From the NCBI GenBank assembly GCA_050301795.1, contig JBNKZU010000016.1, forward strand, positions 6,432 to 70,431: a DNA stretch of 64,000 nt, given 5' to 3'. Source of the stretch: JBNKZU01 sp050301795 (GTDB taxonomy: Bacteria; Pseudomonadota; Gammaproteobacteria; Thiohalomonadales; Thiohalomonadaceae). The notes below the pieces were generated by a model. That model saw only the letters and a program-made list of their open reading frames with translations, was not told where the DNA came from and did no database searches. Positions 26,104 through 35,162 of the stretch are shown in pieces. Position 1 is the stretch's first letter. Each line of letters starts with the position of its first letter. The position numbers and the translations under genes are program-made.

Positions 26104-26482
26104 TGCAGAGATCAACAAGCCCGGTAATAAGGGTATCGTCCGCATTATTAAAGCGACCGGATATTCAATGCTTGGGTTTAAAGCGGCCTACAAATATGAA
26201 GAGGCGTTTCGTCAAGAACTTTGGTTAGCAATTATTATGGCACCATTAGCAATATGGTTAGGTGATGGTGCGATAGAGCGTGTATTGTTATTAGGGAGTT
26301 TAATGTTGGTGATCATCATTGAACTGCTTAACTCAGCAATCGAAGCACTGGTTGACCGGGTAAGCACCGATCACCATACCCTTTCCGGGAGAGCGAAGGA
26401 TATCGGCTCGGCGGCCGTATTTGTCTCCCTGACCAATGTCGTGGTGACATGGGGTCTGATTTTAGTTCAAAAATATTTTTAA
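26096..26482 (+). CDS. dgkA: Diacylglycerol kinase
   Basis: Three start codons are consecutive (GTG, ATG, ATG at 26090-26098); the last fits GGAGAG at 26084-26090 best. The protein has about 128 residues and three transmembrane helices. The prokaryotic DgkA signature ELLNSAIEALVDR is intact, as is the upstream RQELWLA active-site helix. It phosphorylates diacylglycerol left over from periplasmic glucan or lipid head-group transfer. The overlap with gcvPB by 8 bases suggests read-through from the gcv operon. Confidence 0.92.
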   Translation: MSDAEINKPGNKGIVRIIKATGYSMLGFKAAYKYEEAFRQELWLAIIMAPLAIWLGDGAIERVLLLGSLMLVIIIELLNSAIEALVDRVSTDHHTLSGRAKDIGSAAVFVSLTNVVVTWGLILVQKYF

Positions 26483-26502
26483 TCATTGAGGACAGATAGA
26501 AG

Positions 26503-27435
26503 ATGTCAGCATTAATAACAGGCTCAATGGCATACGACACCATTATGGTGTTTAACGACCATTTTAAGAATCACATCCTACCGGAGAGTGTCCACATGTT
26601 GAATGTGTCGTTCCTGGTGCCTGACATGCGCCGTGAGACCGGTGGTTGCGCGGGTAATATTGCCTACAACCTGAAACTCCTCGGTGAAGAACCGATGATT
26701 ATGGCGACAGTGGGTCGTGATTTCGGCCCCTATCAAGAGTGGTTGGAGCAGTGTGAAATCAATATCGACCACATTCGGATATTGGAGAACACATACACCG
26801 CACAAGCCTTTATCACAACCGATATGGGCGATAATCAAATTACTGCGTTTCACCCTGGAGCGATGAGCTTCTCACATGAGAACCGTGTACAAGATGCCAA
26901 TGGTGTGAAAGTTGGAATCGTTTCACCTGATGGTCGTGATGGCATGATTGAACATGCGGCTCAATTTGTTGAAGCTGGAATCTCGTTCATCTTTGATCCG
27001 GGTCAGGGTCTGCCGATGTTTAATGGTGAGGAGCTGCTTGCTTTCATTGAGCAGGCAACATGGGTTGCTGTGAATGATTATGAAGCACAGCTACTCCAGG
27101 ATAAAACCGGAAAAACGGTGGCTGAGTTAGCCTCAATGGTTGATGCGTTGATTGTGACCAAAGGCGGCGAAGGTTCCCATATCTACGCTGATGGTGAGAT
27201 GATTATTGTGCCAACCGCTTCGACAAGCGCAGAGAGCGATCCGACCGGATGTGGTGATGCTTATCGTGCAGGGTTACTGTACGGCATTCTAAATGGCTTA
27301 GATTGGGTGAGCACAGGGCGAATTGCATCATTAATGGGAGCGATTAAGATTGAGCATCATGGTACTCAAAACCATCGCTTTTCGATGGAGGAGTTTAAGG
27401 CTCGTTTTCATAAAGAATTTGGTACAAGCTTTTAA
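26503..27435 (+). CDS. PfkB-family sugar/nucleoside kinase
   Basis: This is a 310-residue protein. The first PfkB signature region (ETGGCAGNIAYNLKLLG) and the second (DPTGCGDAYRAGLLYG, with the catalytic Asp of GxGD) are clear. The overall pattern is closest to adenosine-kinase-like members. It follows the DgkA gene by 20 bp with a GAGGA ribosome-binding site, so it may share its transcript. Substrate is not fixed by sequence. Confidence 0.85.
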   Translation: MSALITGSMAYDTIMVFNDHFKNHILPESVHMLNVSFLVPDMRRETGGCAGNIAYNLKLLGEEPMIMATVGRDFGPYQEWLEQCEINIDHIRILENTYTAQAFITTDMGDNQITAFHPGAMSFSHENRVQDANGVKVGIVSPDGRDGMIEHAAQFVEAGISFIFDPGQGLPMFNGEELLAFIEQATWVAVNDYEAQLLQDKTGKTVAELASMVDALIVTKGGEGSHIYADGEMIIVPTASTSAESDPTGCGDAYRAGLLYGILNGLDWVSTGRIASLMGAIKIEHHGTQNHRFSMEEFKARFHKEFGTSF

Positions 27436-27722
27436 TTGCGATTAAGAGGCTTTTGATACCATTTATAAAATCAGTCATTGCAGATGAAGAGAAGCAATCC
27501 GGATCATTAAATCCGATGAGATTTATGATGTAGCGGTGCTTCGCAATAGTTAATGACATATAAAGAGACTTCTTGGTTTATTTGCGGAAAAACCATGAAC
27601 CAGTTCTCATTACCGGCATATCGTAATATTGAAATTAGACTACAATTTGAGGGGATATTGGTGGGTTTTAAACCTCCATTTATGCCATTAAAAAAATATT
27701 AAAAAACGGAGTATTCGATAAT

Positions 27723-28496
27723 ATGAATCATGAACTAAAGGTTGTCGTCTTGGATAGGGAAGACAGTTACGACTTTATCTCACCGCTTATCACAGAGACA
27801 CTCAAAACCTCTCATATTACTCACTTCGAACGTATTGATGATGCTGTTGATCACCTACAGAATAATCAGCGAGTGGATATTGCCTTTTGTGGCTGGGATA
27901 TTGGGGGAAAATACTTCATTAATGAGATGAAAAAGCGGCCTCATCTTAAAACCATTCCAATTGTTGTAATGCCAGAGACTCAAACCGACTCAGTGATTGC
28001 TGATGTCGTTCGTAATCGGGTTGCGGATATCCTGCCCAAACCCTTTACGGTTCAAGATTTTAAAGAGCGGGTACGTATGATTATGATGCCTCTCGAACGT
28101 CGGATTAGCTTCAGAATAAGACCTGTTGAGCAGTTGATGGTCTCGATGAATTTTGAAGACAAACTACAGGGTTCGTATGAATTGATGTCGTTATCAACCG
28201 GTGGTTGTCAGATCCGGTTCCCGTACGAAGAACGCCATATGATTAGCGTTTATGATTATGTAATGATCAGTCTCCATAATGGTGGTAGTTGGATGGAGCT
28301 GGGGTCATTGCTGATCCGTATTGAGCAGGATCATGAACAGTATGGTAATAGCAAAAACCTCTTACTAACGATACGTTTTGTCGAGGTCACCTCAGAAGAT
28401 GCGCAAGAGCTTGAGAATATTATTGCGGATCTCTCAGTTGGCACTAAACAAGAGGATGAGTTGAAGATATTCAGAATCCAAAATAGCGGCTCATAA
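27723..28496 (+). CDS. Receiver-like and PilZ-domain protein
   Basis: This is a 257-residue protein. Residues 1-125 form a CheY-like receiver fold, but where a phosphorylatable Asp is expected the strand reads DIAFCGWDIGG, with Gly at that point; the later Lys (LPKPF) is kept. Residues about 135-245 look like a PilZ domain (RRISFRIRP with the arginines, then LSTGGCQIRFP), which binds cyclic di-GMP. So it is probably a c-di-GMP effector whose receiver is not controlled by phosphorylation. It is preceded by a 287-bp gap with no other feature. Its 3' end overlaps mutH by 26 bp in convergent orientation. Confidence 0.75.
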   Translation: MNHELKVVVLDREDSYDFISPLITETLKTSHITHFERIDDAVDHLQNNQRVDIAFCGWDIGGKYFINEMKKRPHLKTIPIVVMPETQTDSVIADVVRNRVADILPKPFTVQDFKERVRMIMMPLERRISFRIRPVEQLMVSMNFEDKLQGSYELMSLSTGGCQIRFPYEERHMISVYDYVMISLHNGGSWMELGSLLIRIEQDHEQYGNSKNLLLTIRFVEVTSEDAQELENIIADLSVGTKQEDELKIFRIQNSGS

Positions 28497-29148
28497 GGAT
28501 TTGAGACGTAAATTGGGTTCGAAGATAAAATCCTCGCGGGCCAGTTAACGCTCTATTTCCATCGGCTGAGGTTGTATCACTAATCACCTTGGCATTTGCA
28601 GCTTTTGGCCTGATTTGTAATACGCTGCCCATGTGGGCAGTGATGAGATCAACCTTTCCAAGCCAGATAAGCTCCATCAACTCCTCCCAATCTGACTTCA
28701 AACTTTGATTCTCTTCCGAGGTCGGTGACCAGAGTATCGGCATTCCCACCGTTTGTGATTCAGGACGGTTTTTGGATTCCACCAAAATCGGTATCCACAA
28801 CACACGCTGAAGTTTTCTGTAGATCCAGGACTGTTCCCATGGCTCGGATACAAACTGATTTAATGGAACTGTGCAGACATAGGTTGATTCTTTGGGGCGT
28901 CCGCTACGATTAACCGGAATGGTCTTTAATTCGATTCCAAGTTGATGAAAGTCAGGCATCGGTGATGAGTTGGCGCTAGCACCTAATACCGCTTCAAGTA
29001 GTTGCCCACTCCACCCTTTATCCCGCTTGAGATTTGTGGGGACGGCAATATCATACTGCTCGGCAATTTCTCCTAAACTAAGGCCGGCAATCTGATTTGC
29101 CCTTGCCATAAGCTCAGTTTCGGTTTGCGGAGGAGAAGTTAATGCCAT
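28471..29148 (-). CDS. mutH: DNA mismatch repair endonuclease MutH
   Basis: This is a 225-residue protein with the restriction-like catalytic layout DFHQLGIELKTIPV (D...ExK) and the family N-terminus (LAGLSLGEIAEQ-like). It nicks the unmethylated strand at hemimethylated GATC under MutL control. MutH occurs only in a subset of gammaproteobacteria that use Dam-directed repair. The downstream end overlaps the convergent PilZ gene. Confidence 0.93.
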   Translation of the reverse strand: MALTSPPQTETELMARANQIAGLSLGEIAEQYDIAVPTNLKRDKGWSGQLLEAVLGASANSSPMPDFHQLGIELKTIPVNRSGRPKESTYVCTVPLNQFVSEPWEQSWIYRKLQRVLWIPILVESKNRPESQTVGMPILWSPTSEENQSLKSDWEELMELIWLGKVDLITAHMGSVLQIRPKAANAKVISDTTSADGNRALTGPRGFYLRTQFTSQILMSRYFGF

Positions 29149-29280
29149 GAATAATAACTCTTATTAGGAATACGCAATCATCAATAAAGTGTGTAGTATC
29201 TCATTTACAAAGTGGCTTGCAACCGGTCTAATTATCCGGCTCGACAAGTCTGATTACGAACAGAAAATGGAGATGGAATT

Positions 29281-29901
29281 ATGCTAAAACGCGCTATGAT
29301 CTTCGGATTACTTGTTATGTTGTTACCACTAGGAGCTTCTGCCTACCCATATAACTACCCGGTTCAACAAACAGTAAACTCTCTCTCTGAGCCAGCAAAG
29401 GTGTTAAGAGAAGGAATCGAGCTGTTAACCGGATATCTCGATGCAGAGGTAAAACCGACTCCAGAAGAGGTACGGAAATATCTGGAGATAGAGATTTTGC
29501 CATATTTCGATTTTGAACGAATGACAGCTATGGCCATAGGCTCATCGAGCCGCTTTATCAGCGACGCTCAAAAGAGACAACTGGTCGCGGTCGTCAAAGA
29601 ACGATTCCTTGCAACATTAGTCTCCAAGTTGGATGGCTATCAACAAGGACGAATTCAATACATGCGACCAAAGGGAAACCTCTCCAGTGGTCGAGTGAGC
29701 TTAGGTGTCAGAATCTATGGTGAGCAGCGTTATCCAGTTCAGATCGAATTTAAACTGGTAAATGGTAGTGGTGGATGGAAGGTCGTTGATGTGGTCGCCA
29801 ATCGAACCAGTGCTGTCGTCTATTATCGAAATGAATTTAATTACCTGATCCGCCGCTATGGGGTTGAAAATCTAGTCGAAAGAGCAGCGAATGCCCAATA
29901 A
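29281..29901 (+). CDS. MlaC/Ttg2D-family phospholipid-binding protein
   Basis: This is a 206-residue protein with a signal peptide (MLKRAMIFGLLVMLLPLGASA). It has the usual MlaC pattern: VRKYLEIEILPYFDFERMTAMAIG, QLVAVVKERFLATLVSKLDGYQ, YPVQIEFKLV and WKVVDVVANR. MlaC ferries phospholipids across the periplasm between MlaA and the MlaFEDB transporter. None of those genes adjoins it, so it is an orphan copy or a special-purpose paralogue. Confidence 0.85.
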   Translation: MLKRAMIFGLLVMLLPLGASAYPYNYPVQQTVNSLSEPAKVLREGIELLTGYLDAEVKPTPEEVRKYLEIEILPYFDFERMTAMAIGSSSRFISDAQKRQLVAVVKERFLATLVSKLDGYQQGRIQYMRPKGNLSSGRVSLGVRIYGEQRYPVQIEFKLVNGSGGWKVVDVVANRTSAVVYYRNEFNYLIRRYGVENLVERAANAQ

Positions 29902-29923
29902 CAGGCATCAATTACTCAATCAT

Positions 29924-30040
29924 TTATGAGTCGCAATCACAACGACTACACCCCTGTTTTAGGCATAGCAATAATAGTCCGACAAATATGGCGAACCAGA
30001 CAACGACTCCAGTGATTGTTAATAGATCAAAGTGAAACAT
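29924..30040 (-). CDS. Small single-span membrane protein with terminal Cys cluster
   Basis: This is a 38-residue ORF between mlaC and tex, transcribed from the minus strand. The sequence MFHFDLLTITGVVVWFAIFVG is followed by LLLLCLKQGCSRCDCDS, so one hydrophobic helix is followed by Cys-rich CxxCxC. No strong ribosome-binding site is seen. It is too short to be certain, but the membrane helix with a Cys-rich tail is not what random antisense sequence normally gives. A longer antisense frame running to 30277 covers the start of tex and is not believed. Confidence 0.45.
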   Translation of the reverse strand: MFHFDLLTITGVVVWFAIFVGLLLLCLKQGCSRCDCDS

Positions 30041-30134
30041 GGCTTTACTTGTGCTGACTATATTTAATAGTTGGTAATATACTGAAATTTCAGCCTGAGT
30101 ATATGACACAGGCATCATTTTTTTAAAACTATCG

Positions 30135-32447
30135 ATGAATATTGCAGAAAAAATTGCGGACGAGCTAAATGTCTCGTCACGCCAGGTCAGTGTGGCGATC
30201 ACACTGTTGGATGATGGAGCAACCGTTCCTTTTATCGCACGATATCGCAAAGAGGCGACTGGTGGCCTAGATGACACTCAACTACGCCAACTATCCGAGC
30301 GATTGGTCTATCTTCGTGAATTGGTTGAACGACGTGATGTAATCCTTCGAACGATTGATGAACAAGGCAAGCTGACTCAGGAGTTAAAAGCCTTAATCGA
30401 GCAGGCAGAGAATAAAACCAGGCTTGAGGATCTCTACCGCCCGTATATGCCAAAACGCCGCACAAAGGCACAAATTGCAAAAGAGGCGGGGCTTGAGCCA
30501 TTGGCAAGCCGATTATTTGAAAACCCTGAACTCAATCCCGAACATGAAGCACAACACTTTATCAATCAAGAGCATGGGATAGAGGATGTAAGTGCAGCTC
30601 TGGAGGGTGCAAAACAGATTCTCATGGAGCGTTTTGCTGATGATGCGGAACTCATTGGGGGTTTGCGCCAGTATCTTTGGGTTAATGGTGAGATCGTCTC
30701 GTCGCTTATTGAGGGTAAAGAGCACGAAGGTGAGAAATTTAAGGACTATTTTGAGTTTAGTGAGGCATTAAAGAAGATCCCTTCTCATCGTACACTTGCC
30801 CTGTTCCGTGGCCGTAACGAAGGGATACTGAGTTTACAGGTGCTACTTCCAGAGGATAAGGATCTACGCTTTAGCGAACGTAGTGCGATGGAGCGAATGA
30901 TTGCACACCATTATCGTATCGCTGACCAGGGTCGTGCAGCAGACAAATGGCTTTTAGAGGTCGTTCGCTGGGCTTGGCGGATCAAGATCCAGACACATCT
31001 TGATACAGAGTTGAAGAACACCATTCGGGAGCGGGCTGAAGAAGAGGCGATCGCAGTTTTTGCCAAGAACCTTGGCGACCTACTGTTGGCGGCACCTGCC
31101 GGACAACTGGTTACAATGGGGCTCGATCCTGGCCTGCGAACCGGGGTTAAGGTTGCGGTGGTTGATGTGACAGGAAAACTGCTCGATACCGCTACAATCT
31201 ACCCACATGTACCTAAGAATCGATGGGATGAGTCACTCCATCAATTAGAGCAACTTATCAATCGCCATCAGGTATCTCTAATCAGTATCGGCAATGGCAC
31301 AGCCTCCCGGGAGACTGATCGCTTAGCGCAGGATCTCATCAAACGGATTAAAGGACGGAGCATTCAAAAGGTTGTGGTGAGTGAGGCAGGTGCATCCGTC
31401 TACTCGGCTTCTGAGTTTGCAGCACATGAGTTTCCAGATCTCGACGTGTCACTACGAGGCGCAGTATCGATTGCGCGACGTTTACAGGATCCGTTGGCCG
31501 AACTGGTAAAGATTGAACCAAAAGCGATAGGGGTAGGGCAGTATCAGCACGATGTTTCACAGTTAAAACTTGCGCGTTCACTTGATGCGGTTATTGAAGA
31601 TTGTGTTAACAGCATCGGGGTTGATGTCAATACAGCATCAGTACCACTACTTGCCAGAGTTGCAGGACTGAATCAAACCTTAGCATCGAATATCGTCTAC
31701 TTCCGGGATATGCATGGAGCCTTTCGCAATCGCAAAGAGCTTCTGAAGGTGAGTCGGGTCGGAGAAAAGGCATTTGAGCAGAGCGCGGGCTTCCTGCGTA
31801 TTCAGGGTGGTGAAAACCCATTGGATTTCTCTGCTGTTCATCCTGAGGCCTATCCTGTTGTTGAGAAGATTGCACTTCATTGTGGTCGAAAGATTGAGGA
31901 GATGATCGGAGATATCAAGTTTCTTCGAACCCTCAATGCCCGAAACTATGTGGATGAGCATTTTGGAGAGCCGACGATATGCGATATCTTGCAAGAGTTG
32001 GAGAAGCCGGGTCGTGATCCTCGTCCTGAATTCAAGACCGCACTGTTTAGTGATGGTATTGAGTCAATCGGTGATCTGAAGATAGGGATGATACTTGAAG
32101 GGGTTGTGAGTAATGTTGCAAACTTCGGGGCGTTTATCGATATCGGCGTACATCAGGATGGGCTTGTCCATATATCGGCACTTTCAAATGAGTTTGTTAA
32201 AGATCCACGAAGTGTCGTTAAAGCGGGTGATGTTGTTAAGGTCAAGGTGATGGATATTGATCAACGAAGAAATCGAATCAGTCTTAGTATGCGACTTGAT
32301 GATAAGATTGAAGATAAAATAGCAACGCAACCTAGTCATAATAGAGCACAGAAAAAACAGATACACACAAACAGTAGAGAAAGCCAGTCTCAAGGTGCGA
32401 TGGCAGAAGCATTCGCCAAGCTCGCATCTGGGAATTATTCTAATTAG
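30135..32447 (+). CDS. tex: Tex-family RNA-binding transcription accessory protein
   Basis: This is a 770-residue protein. The N-terminal Tex segment (VPFIARYRKEATGGLDDTQLRQL), YqgF-like core with GLDPGLRTGVKVAVVD, the helix-hairpin-helix part and a C-terminal S1 domain (GMILEGVVSNVANFGAFIDIGVHQDGLVH) are all in order. Tex binds nucleic acid and acts in transcription. Its last 35 residues are a basic, Gln/Ser-rich tail. The length matches the family. Confidence 0.94.
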   Translation: MNIAEKIADELNVSSRQVSVAITLLDDGATVPFIARYRKEATGGLDDTQLRQLSERLVYLRELVERRDVILRTIDEQGKLTQELKALIEQAENKTRLEDLYRPYMPKRRTKAQIAKEAGLEPLASRLFENPELNPEHEAQHFINQEHGIEDVSAALEGAKQILMERFADDAELIGGLRQYLWVNGEIVSSLIEGKEHEGEKFKDYFEFSEALKKIPSHRTLALFRGRNEGILSLQVLLPEDKDLRFSERSAMERMIAHHYRIADQGRAADKWLLEVVRWAWRIKIQTHLDTELKNTIRERAEEEAIAVFAKNLGDLLLAAPAGQLVTMGLDPGLRTGVKVAVVDVTGKLLDTATIYPHVPKNRWDESLHQLEQLINRHQVSLISIGNGTASRETDRLAQDLIKRIKGRSIQKVVVSEAGASVYSASEFAAHEFPDLDVSLRGAVSIARRLQDPLAELVKIEPKAIGVGQYQHDVSQLKLARSLDAVIEDCVNSIGVDVNTASVPLLARVAGLNQTLASNIVYFRDMHGAFRNRKELLKVSRVGEKAFEQSAGFLRIQGGENPLDFSAVHPEAYPVVEKIALHCGRKIEEMIGDIKFLRTLNARNYVDEHFGEPTICDILQELEKPGRDPRPEFKTALFSDGIESIGDLKIGMILEGVVSNVANFGAFIDIGVHQDGLVHISALSNEFVKDPRSVVKAGDVVKVKVMDIDQRRNRISLSMRLDDKIEDKIATQPSHNRAQKKQIHTNSRESQSQGAMAEAFAKLASGNYSN

Positions 32448-32490
32448 GGAAACCCTGTATAAGTCCGTATGGGCTGATCATGGGTGTGGT

Positions 32491-32619
32491 GTCACAAAAA
32501 GGTATTTGTGACTCACATCAAGACCCACAGCATAAGGTCGTAGGTTTTGATAATAGTCCCTTGGTTAATGGGATCTCTGATTTGGTTAGAGATTCCTTAA
32601 AGGTCTGGTAAAACCAGAC
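32491..32619 (+). other. Series of three hairpins in the leader of the Crp-family gene
   Basis: The gap 32448-32642 contains three inverted repeats: GTCACAAA/TTTGTGAC at 32491-32512, an imperfect GGGATCTCT/AGAGATTCC pair at about 32571-32597 and GTCTGGT/ACCAGAC at 32603-32619. None has a following T-run. They may fold in the leader RNA of the downstream gene, or the first may be a protein site. Function is unknown. Confidence 0.4.
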
Positions 32620-32642
32620 GCTGCAAGAATGAGGTTATAGTC

Positions 32643-33317
32643 ATGGAGAACAAGAGCGAGTGGCTTGAACACTTTCCTCTACTGAGTACGATTGATGATC
32701 CGATATGGAATGATGTCCGTAAAAACGTACATCTGATAAAGGTTCCAAAAGATGTAACGGTATTTCGCGGTGGCGATCTTTGTGAAAACTATTTATTGGT
32801 GATTAACGGAACCGTTCGCGTTCAGAAGGTATCTGAAAGCGGAAAAGAGATTGTGTTATACCGTGTTGGAGACGGTGATTCTTGCGTACTCACCACATCA
32901 TGCCTACTTGCTCATGAGCGTTATCAGGCAGAAGCGATCACCGAGTCAGAGGTTGAAGCGGTGATGATTCCAGCGACCGCCTTTAATAAGGCGCTAAACC
33001 ATTCAGAACGATTCAGAGACTTTGTTTTTTACAGTTATGGACAACGTATTTCAGATCTTCTTGCGCTTGTCGATGCGGTGGCATTTCAACGTATGGATAG
33101 TCGCTTGGCTCAGGTATTGCTTGAGAAAAACACCACTAATGAGCCGATCAAAATCACTCATCAGGAGCTGGCCAGAGAACTCGGTACGGCCAGAGAGGTG
33201 ATTAGCCGGTTATTAAAATCCTTTGAGCACAGTGAAATGGTAATTCTAGGTAGAGGATTTGTTCAACTGGTTGATATTCAGGCACTTAAAGAGATGTCGC
33301 AAACAAAAGAAAGGTGA
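32643..33317 (+). CDS. Crp/Fnr-family transcription regulator
   Basis: This is a 224-residue regulator. Residues about 35-125 form a cNMP-binding-like domain (LVINGTVRVQKVSESGKEIVLYRVGDGDSCVLTT), and residues about 150-215 carry a winged helix with ITHQELARELGTAREVISRLLKSFE. The N-terminus has no FNR-style Cys cluster (CxxCxxxxxC), so oxygen sensing by Fe-S is not supported. The effector is unknown. A DUF2892 gene follows in the same direction. Confidence 0.85.
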   Translation: MENKSEWLEHFPLLSTIDDPIWNDVRKNVHLIKVPKDVTVFRGGDLCENYLLVINGTVRVQKVSESGKEIVLYRVGDGDSCVLTTSCLLAHERYQAEAITESEVEAVMIPATAFNKALNHSERFRDFVFYSYGQRISDLLALVDAVAFQRMDSRLAQVLLEKNTTNEPIKITHQELARELGTAREVISRLLKSFEHSEMVILGRGFVQLVDIQALKEMSQTKER

Positions 33318-33405
33318 TTTAGTCACTGTCTCCGCTAGACTATTCAAATAGTGTTACAAAATGTTCATTGAATGACTGAACTTAGTAGAGAAAGAGGAGA
33401 AAATC

Positions 33406-33612
33406 ATGAAAAATGTTGGTGGTATTGATCGCATTCTGCGAATCATTGTTGGTATTGCATTGGTTGCATTAGCAGCCACACAAACATTAGGTGTTTGGGC
33501 TTGGATTGGCGTTGTACCATTGGTTACGGGTCTTATCGGTTGGTGTCCCGCTTATATGCCATTTGGTATTAAAACCTGTGCAGTTGACGATAAGCCACAA
33601 GCTGATTCGTAA
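33406..33612 (+). CDS. DUF2892/YgaP-type small membrane protein
   Basis: This is a 68-residue protein with two hydrophobic helices (IIVGIALVALAAT, WAWIGVVPLVTGLIGWCPAY) and the characteristic N-terminus MKNVGGIDRILR and end WCPAYMPFGIKTC. The conserved Cys pair is present. It occurs next to rhodanese genes in many bacteria. AGAGGAG precedes the ATG. It lies 88 bp after the Crp-family gene and ends before an intrinsic terminator. Confidence 0.85.
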   Translation: MKNVGGIDRILRIIVGIALVALAATQTLGVWAWIGVVPLVTGLIGWCPAYMPFGIKTCAVDDKPQADS

Positions 33613-33633
33613 TCCATTGCCTCAGGAACTTTA

Positions 33634-33657
33634 AAGGGTGCTACGGCACCCTTTTTT
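33634..33657 (+). terminator. Rho-independent terminator
   Basis: AAAGGGTGC at 33634-33642, loop TACG, then GCACCCTTTTTT to 33657: a stable GC-rich stem with T-run, 21 bp after the DUF2892 stop. Confidence 0.85.
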
Positions 33658-33801
33658 GATCAAACATGTAATAGTTCACACTTTTAGTAAACTATTAATG
33701 AAATGTGATCCAAGTCGTATCAGTTAATAGAGCTTACGCACCTTTTTCTCCGCGACATCTATCTAATCTTCAGTTAACAGTTTAACGCGGGTATAGCGGT
33801 T

Positions 33802-35142
33802 ATGAAGATTCCAACATTTATTAAATATGCACTACTGAATCAAGGCGGCAAATATCGTGCTGTTGACCTAAAAAAGGCGACCCAAGATCAGAAGTACCGA
33901 AATATACTGGTCAAAACAGAGCTTTACCAACATGAAGAGAAGGTCTATTTGGCTGTGCTTAGGGCAGATGATTCGCTCGATCTGAATAAACTGGAAACAG
34001 CGGTCTCAACATCGCTGATGAAGATTAACGACAGTACATTTAAGTCATTATATGTTGAGTGCGATCAAACCATGACACCACCATTAAAGGTTACAGAGAA
34101 TGTTATGGTAGTACTCGACAAAAGGGTTGAGCGACTCCAAAAGGTAATCCTCCCAATCGGTCTTAAAAACGTACTGCTTTTAGCGGGCATAGATGATTTC
34201 AAGGAGTTAACAAGAGCAGAGCAGGTTGCATCGATTGTTAAAGAGAAAAAAGAAGCCAACAACAAAATTCCGCTCTTCTCGATTCGTGAAAATATTACGG
34301 CACAGCTAAAGGATGTAGTAAATCTGCCGAAGCTCTCCAATCTATCCCGACAAATCCTTGCAATCAAAAACAATCCTTATGCAACGATTGGTGAATTGAT
34401 CTCGGTGGTGAAACAGGATCCGATACTGGATCATCAAATGGTCAAATACGCATCGATTCACTATCTTGGTAAGAGTTGTGATGTCTATACCTTGGAGGAT
34501 GCAATAAACGATGTTCTAGGGTATGACCTTGCCGTTGAATTGGCGTTTGGTCTCTCGATTATTCGTATGTTTAAAGGCACATCAAAAGGCGTCATTGGGA
34601 AGGAGGCATTCTTAAAGGATGCGATCTATACCGCTCAATTGACACATATTCTCTGTAATGAGATTCACTATAGTCGCAGACCATCTGCAGAGCATGGGTT
34701 TCTTGCCGGCCTTCTCCACAATATCGGGGTGATGATCCTTTCAGATCTGTTTCCAAGTTACTACATGAGGCTTAACAGAGAGTTAGAGATGAATCAAAAC
34801 AGCTCATTTCTGGTTGTTGAGAACCGGGTCACCGGAACCAGTCATACCGAAATATCGAAGGCAGTGCTTAAACACTGGGGAATGAATGATGAAATTATTG
34901 AGGCGTCATTTGCACATCATGCACCCAGCTATCGAAGTGACTATTCCACCTACGCGAATATTGTGTTTATTGCGAATGCTTTACTGAAAAGAATCAACAT
35001 TGGTGATGCGCTTTCGACCGTGATTCCTCAATCACTATTGGATGAATATGATATGAACGAGGAGCGGTTGAATGAAATATTAACCTCATTCATTAGCCGG
35101 GATCAGTTTATGAATGAGGTGATTGTTGAGGTTGCAGCTTAA
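33802..35142 (+). CDS. HDOD-domain protein with additional N-terminal domain
   Basis: This is a 446-residue protein. Residues about 175-370 have the HDOD pattern (LPKLSNLSRQILAIKNNPYATIGEL, SAEHGFLAGLLHNIGVMIL, ISKAVLKHWGMNDEIIEASFAHH). HDOD proteins resemble HD phosphodiesterases without all metal ligands and act in signalling. Residues 1-150 look like a YbaK/tRNA-deacylase-type fold by outline, which is my tentative reading. It ends close to the convergent pentapeptide-repeat gene. Confidence 0.75.
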   Translation: MKIPTFIKYALLNQGGKYRAVDLKKATQDQKYRNILVKTELYQHEEKVYLAVLRADDSLDLNKLETAVSTSLMKINDSTFKSLYVECDQTMTPPLKVTENVMVVLDKRVERLQKVILPIGLKNVLLLAGIDDFKELTRAEQVASIVKEKKEANNKIPLFSIRENITAQLKDVVNLPKLSNLSRQILAIKNNPYATIGELISVVKQDPILDHQMVKYASIHYLGKSCDVYTLEDAINDVLGYDLAVELAFGLSIIRMFKGTSKGVIGKEAFLKDAIYTAQLTHILCNEIHYSRRPSAEHGFLAGLLHNIGVMILSDLFPSYYMRLNRELEMNQNSSFLVVENRVTGTSHTEISKAVLKHWGMNDEIIEASFAHHAPSYRSDYSTYANIVFIANALLKRINIGDALSTVIPQSLLDEYDMNEERLNEILTSFISRDQFMNEVIVEVAA

Positions 35143-35162
35143 GTCTATGCAAACTCTGTGGG

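Noticed and set aside
29924..30277. 117-residue antisense frame extending over the start of tex
   Set aside because: Only the last 38 codons lie outside tex and look protein-like; the upstream portion is a shadow of tex.
32491..32512. Crp-binding site (TGTGA-TCACA)
   Set aside because: The arms are arranged inside-out (TCACA...TGTGA) with respect to the Crp consensus.
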